Source of the DNA: an uncultured Lachnospiraceae bacterium
GTDB taxonomy: Bacteria > Bacillota > Clostridia > Lachnospirales > Lachnospiraceae
Direction: 5' to 3'
Assembly (NCBI GenBank): GCA_944383545.1
Contig: CALWPY010000012.1
Span: 1-60,781 of the forward strand
DNA length: 60,781 bases
Shown: one piece after another, positions 57,356-60,781 of the stretch
How positions within the stretch are numbered: the first letter of the stretch is position 1
How the letters are laid out: every line of letters begins with the position of its first letter
The notes under the pieces: generated by a model
Databases searched by the model: none
Told to the model about the DNA's origin: nothing
The model's input: only the letters and a program-made list of their open reading frames with translations
Position numbers and translations under genes: made by a program

Positions 57356-57433
57356 GAGTGGAGAAATGCTATGCGTACATCGGGAGATGCGCGGATTGGT
57401 GAAAACTGCACAATGTGCACGGGTATCAATGTG

Positions 57434-57563
57434 CACGGCACATTCCAGTCCGCTTCGCGGATGTGCCGTGCTTCTTGGTGTACGGGTATCACGCACCATC
57501 CTAATTTGCGCTTTGCGCAAAGGTGCGCGAGTAGTTCATCAATTTGCTTCGCAAATTGGTGAA
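57434..57563 (+). repeat. Hairpin-rich intergenic repeat cluster, including two-hairpin module copy 3
   Basis: CACGGCACAT...ATGTGCCGTG (57434-57470) encloses a CCGC/GCGG hairpin. Then TTTGCGC-TTT-GCGCAAA (57505-57521), a linker GGTGCGCGAGTAG, and the 12-bp hairpin TTCATCAATTTG/CAAATTGGTGAA (57535-57563) with loop CTTCG. The last part repeats 2168-2209 almost exactly. A partial copy (ATTGGTGAAAACT) appears again near 57395. The whole 323-base gap between groEL and cdd is taken up by these structures. Confidence 0.75.
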
Positions 57564-57565
57564 AA

Positions 57566-59197
<1,632 letters not shown>

Positions 59198-59233
59198 CTA
59201 TTCCTCCTAAATATCAAATCTAAATATTTTATA

Positions 59234-59518
59234 TTACTCTACTACTGCAAGAATATCTGACTGCTTAACAATAACAAATTCCTCATCATCAAGCTTAACT
59301 TCTGTGCCTGCATATTTAGAATAAATAACCTTCTGTCCTACCTTAACTTCCATAGGAACTAACTTTCCGTCTACCGTTGCTCCCGGACCCACTGCTACAA
59401 CCTCTGAAAACTGAGGCTTTTCCTTTGAATTTCCGGTAAGTAAAATACCTGATTTTGTAGTTTCTTCTACCTCTGACTGCTTAAGTACTACTCTGTCTCC
59501 TAATGGTAATAAATTCAT
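59234..59518 (-). CDS. groS: Co-chaperonin GroES
   Basis: The 94-aa lid of the GroEL chamber. It has PLGDRVVLKQSEVEETTKSGI with the mobile loop, the KVGQKVIYSKYAGTEV segment and the terminal SDILAVVE. GAGGAGG precedes the ATG. It is the first gene of the groESL operon. Confidence 0.98.
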   Translation of the reverse strand: MNLLPLGDRVVLKQSEVEETTKSGILLTGNSKEKPQFSEVVAVGPGATVDGKLVPMEVKVGQKVIYSKYAGTEVKLDDEEFVIVKQSDILAVVE

Positions 59519-59553
59519 ATCTATTCCTCCTCAATAATATTTCTTGCTTTCTC

Positions 59554-59580
59554 CTAGCACTCACATCGGTTGAGTGCTAA
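59554..59580 (-). promoter_or_regulatory. CIRCE operator of groESL
   Basis: A CIRCE inverted repeat with one mismatch: CTAGCACTC-N9-GAGTGCTAA (plus strand) against the consensus TTAGCACTC. It lies in the groES leader 36 bases before the ATG, so HrcA encoded at 10255-11313 should control groESL as well. Confidence 0.95.
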
Positions 59581-59590
59581 CACAATTATT

Positions 59591-59618
59591 ATTGTAACCA
59601 TTTTTTAGAAAAAATCAA
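59591..59618 (-). promoter_or_regulatory. Promoter of groESL
   Basis: Minus strand TTGATT (59618-59613), a 16-base spacer, and TACAAT (59596-59591), with the CIRCE starting about 10 bases after the -10. Confidence 0.65.
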
Positions 59619-59637
59619 CCCCTAAATCGTATTTTTT

Positions 59638-60573
59638 TTATTTTAAAGAATTCTTAATATTTACACGTGCATCTCCTACCTTATTTTCCCTTCCGTAAAA
59701 AAACAGATATTGCTGCGCATAACCTGCATATTCTCCGAATTTCTCACATGCAAACTTCTCAATTTCAGCCTTATTCGTATCCTGACCGAAATACATATTC
59801 TCCATAATTCTTTTCATCCAGACATCCACAGGAAACGCTTCTCTTCTTCCCAGAGAAAATAAAAGCACGCAGTTTGCAACCTTCTCACCCACGCCTTTAA
59901 TCTTCATAAGCATTTTTCTCGCTTCATCAACAGGAAGTTTTCTAAGTTCCTCCTCACTCACTTCACCATCTGCAACTTTTCTGCATGCATCCATTATATA
60001 CGGCGCCCTGAATCCTGTCTTACAGGCCCTCAAATCTTCTTCAGACAAGGTCATAAGCTCTTCAAGTGTGGGAAATGCATGAATTTCTTCTCCTTTATAT
60101 GTAACTGTTTTCGCCCCGCATTTTTCAGAAATATTTCTTACCACCTGTTTAATCTGAGGTATCTGCTTATTCTGCGAAATAATAAATGAAATCAGGGTTT
60201 CAAAAAAATCCTGATTTAATATTCTTATTCCGGGCTTTGCGTTTATTGACTCTTCAAGTCTGCTATCCGATTTAAGTATTGCCGTTTTAATTGCTGAATA
60301 ATCCGTGTCCATATCAAAATATCTGTTCCATATCAGCCTGTACTCATCTTCATCAGTACCATAAATTGTTACAATATCATCATCCTGTATAATATGTATC
60401 GCCCTGCCATATGCCATAACATCATAAGATACACTGATTTTTTTGGTCTCATCCGGTTTATAATCCTCACACCTTATAAAGTTAAAGCACTGGCCGCACT
60501 CTAAGATTTCCTCAATATTAAAATCTCTTACTCCTTCAAGTACTACATAATTTTTCTTACCGTAAATATTCAT
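59638..60573 (-). CDS. ogg: 8-oxoguanine DNA glycosylase (OGG1-type)
   Basis: HhH-GPD base-excision glycosylase/lyase that removes 8-oxoguanine. The protein is 311 aa from ATG 60573; a second ATG two codons earlier touches the GGAAGG SD. It has the N-terminal OGG domain (ECGQCFNFIRCED, equivalent to the fold that precedes the helical part), then QDFFETLISFIISQNKQIPQI and the helix-hairpin-helix with catalytic K231 in GVGEKVANC and D250 in FPVDVWMKR. These match the human OGG1 K249/D268 positions. The short C terminus has no extra domain. The gene stands alone, upstream of groESL in the same direction. Confidence 0.88.
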   Translation of the reverse strand: MNIYGKKNYVVLEGVRDFNIEEILECGQCFNFIRCEDYKPDETKKISVSYDVMAYGRAIHIIQDDDIVTIYGTDEDEYRLIWNRYFDMDTDYSAIKTAILKSDSRLEESINAKPGIRILNQDFFETLISFIISQNKQIPQIKQVVRNISEKCGAKTVTYKGEEIHAFPTLEELMTLSEEDLRACKTGFRAPYIMDACRKVADGEVSEEELRKLPVDEARKMLMKIKGVGEKVANCVLLFSLGRREAFPVDVWMKRIMENMYFGQDTNKAEIEKFACEKFGEYAGYAQQYLFFYGRENKVGDARVNIKNSLK

Positions 60574-60704
60574 ATTCATCCTTCCAGTCTGTTAGAACAA
60601 ATTATCATAAACGAAAATCGGATATACGCCGCATTTTCTGTTTACTCTAACTGATTCTGTTATTTTCTTTTAACCAAGCTATTGTATCTTCCGCCGTAAA
60701 GTTT

Positions 60705-60781
60705 ATTATACCATGTAGCCTGTCGGCTCCATGTGTTTTTCGCATTATGCCGTCTTGCGCAAGCGCAATCCGTCGCAATGC
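60705..60781 (+). repeat. Palindromic intergenic repeat, right copy (cut by the window end)
   Basis: Matches 84-161 over 77 bases with about seven differences. It includes GCCTGTCGGCTCCATGTG and the palindrome starting GCATTATGCC, with a perfect TTGCGC/GCGCAA apex here. The window ends at the final bases of the shared block. The 131-base stretch before it (60574-60704) shows no gene of its own. Confidence 0.75.

Overview
The window is AT-rich, gene-dense DNA from a low-GC, endospore-lineage Clostridia bacterium, most likely a Lachnospiraceae gut anaerobe. Evidence: sporulation genes (gpr, spoIIP), the HrcA/CIRCE heat-shock system, pyruvate phosphate dikinase, ChW-repeat secreted wall proteins, a tandem P-II/DUF1538 pair, and a giant Cna/FctA-type surface adhesin. 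Family placement is inference from gene content; no 16S gene is present. I recognise 45 protein genes and one tRNA. All but two protein genes (an HPr-like gene and a DUF378 gene) lie on the minus strand, so the whole window is probably on one replichore arm.

Layout, left to right. 1-400: intergenic repeats and tRNA-Glu(CTC). 433-2086: mtaB (tRNA modification), diverging from an HPr-like gene that lacks the phosphorylatable His. 2326-11402: heat-shock operon hrcA-grpE-dnaK-dnaJ followed by prmA-rsmE-nifS-thiI, read leftwards from a promoter with a CIRCE operator. 11549-19471: hemW, lepA, a perfect foldback element, spoIIP, a tandem P-II-like protein, a DUF1538 membrane protein, and gpr. 19624-23782: two secreted ChW-repeat proteins (a transglutaminase-like protein and a wall amidase). 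23903-26717: a two-component system, shikimate kinase and D-aminoacyl-tRNA deacylase. 26802-34577: one 2591-residue surface protein built from repeated isopeptide-type domains. 34816-41440: a small DUF378 membrane protein, then plsY, a diacylglycerol-type glycosyltransferase and livKHMGF (branched-chain amino-acid ABC transporter). 41576-46793: a second two-component system with a MacB/FtsX-type ABC transporter. 46989-49616: ppdK. 49910-57242: operon cdd, M16C peptidase, era, recO, lipoprotein, glyS. 57566-59518: groES-groEL with a second CIRCE. 59638-60573: an OGG-type DNA glycosylase.

How it works together. HrcA, encoded here, should repress both its own operon and groESL through the two CIRCE operators seen. 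NifS-type desulfurase can feed sulfur to ThiI; PrmA, RsmE, MtaB, LepA, Era, GlyS and Dtd are translation-related. The secreted ChW proteins and the giant adhesin form a cell-surface block.

The most unusual features are: (a) a modular two-hairpin intergenic repeat present three times, with stems that differ in sequence but stay paired; (b) a palindromic repeat in direct orientation at both extreme ends of the window, suggesting the window is an assembly contig broken at repeats; (c) the P-II-like/DUF1538 pair, where both proteins are internally duplicated; (d) the segmentally duplicated giant adhesin with a noncanonical sorting signal; and (e) the ChW arrays built of repeated three-repeat units.
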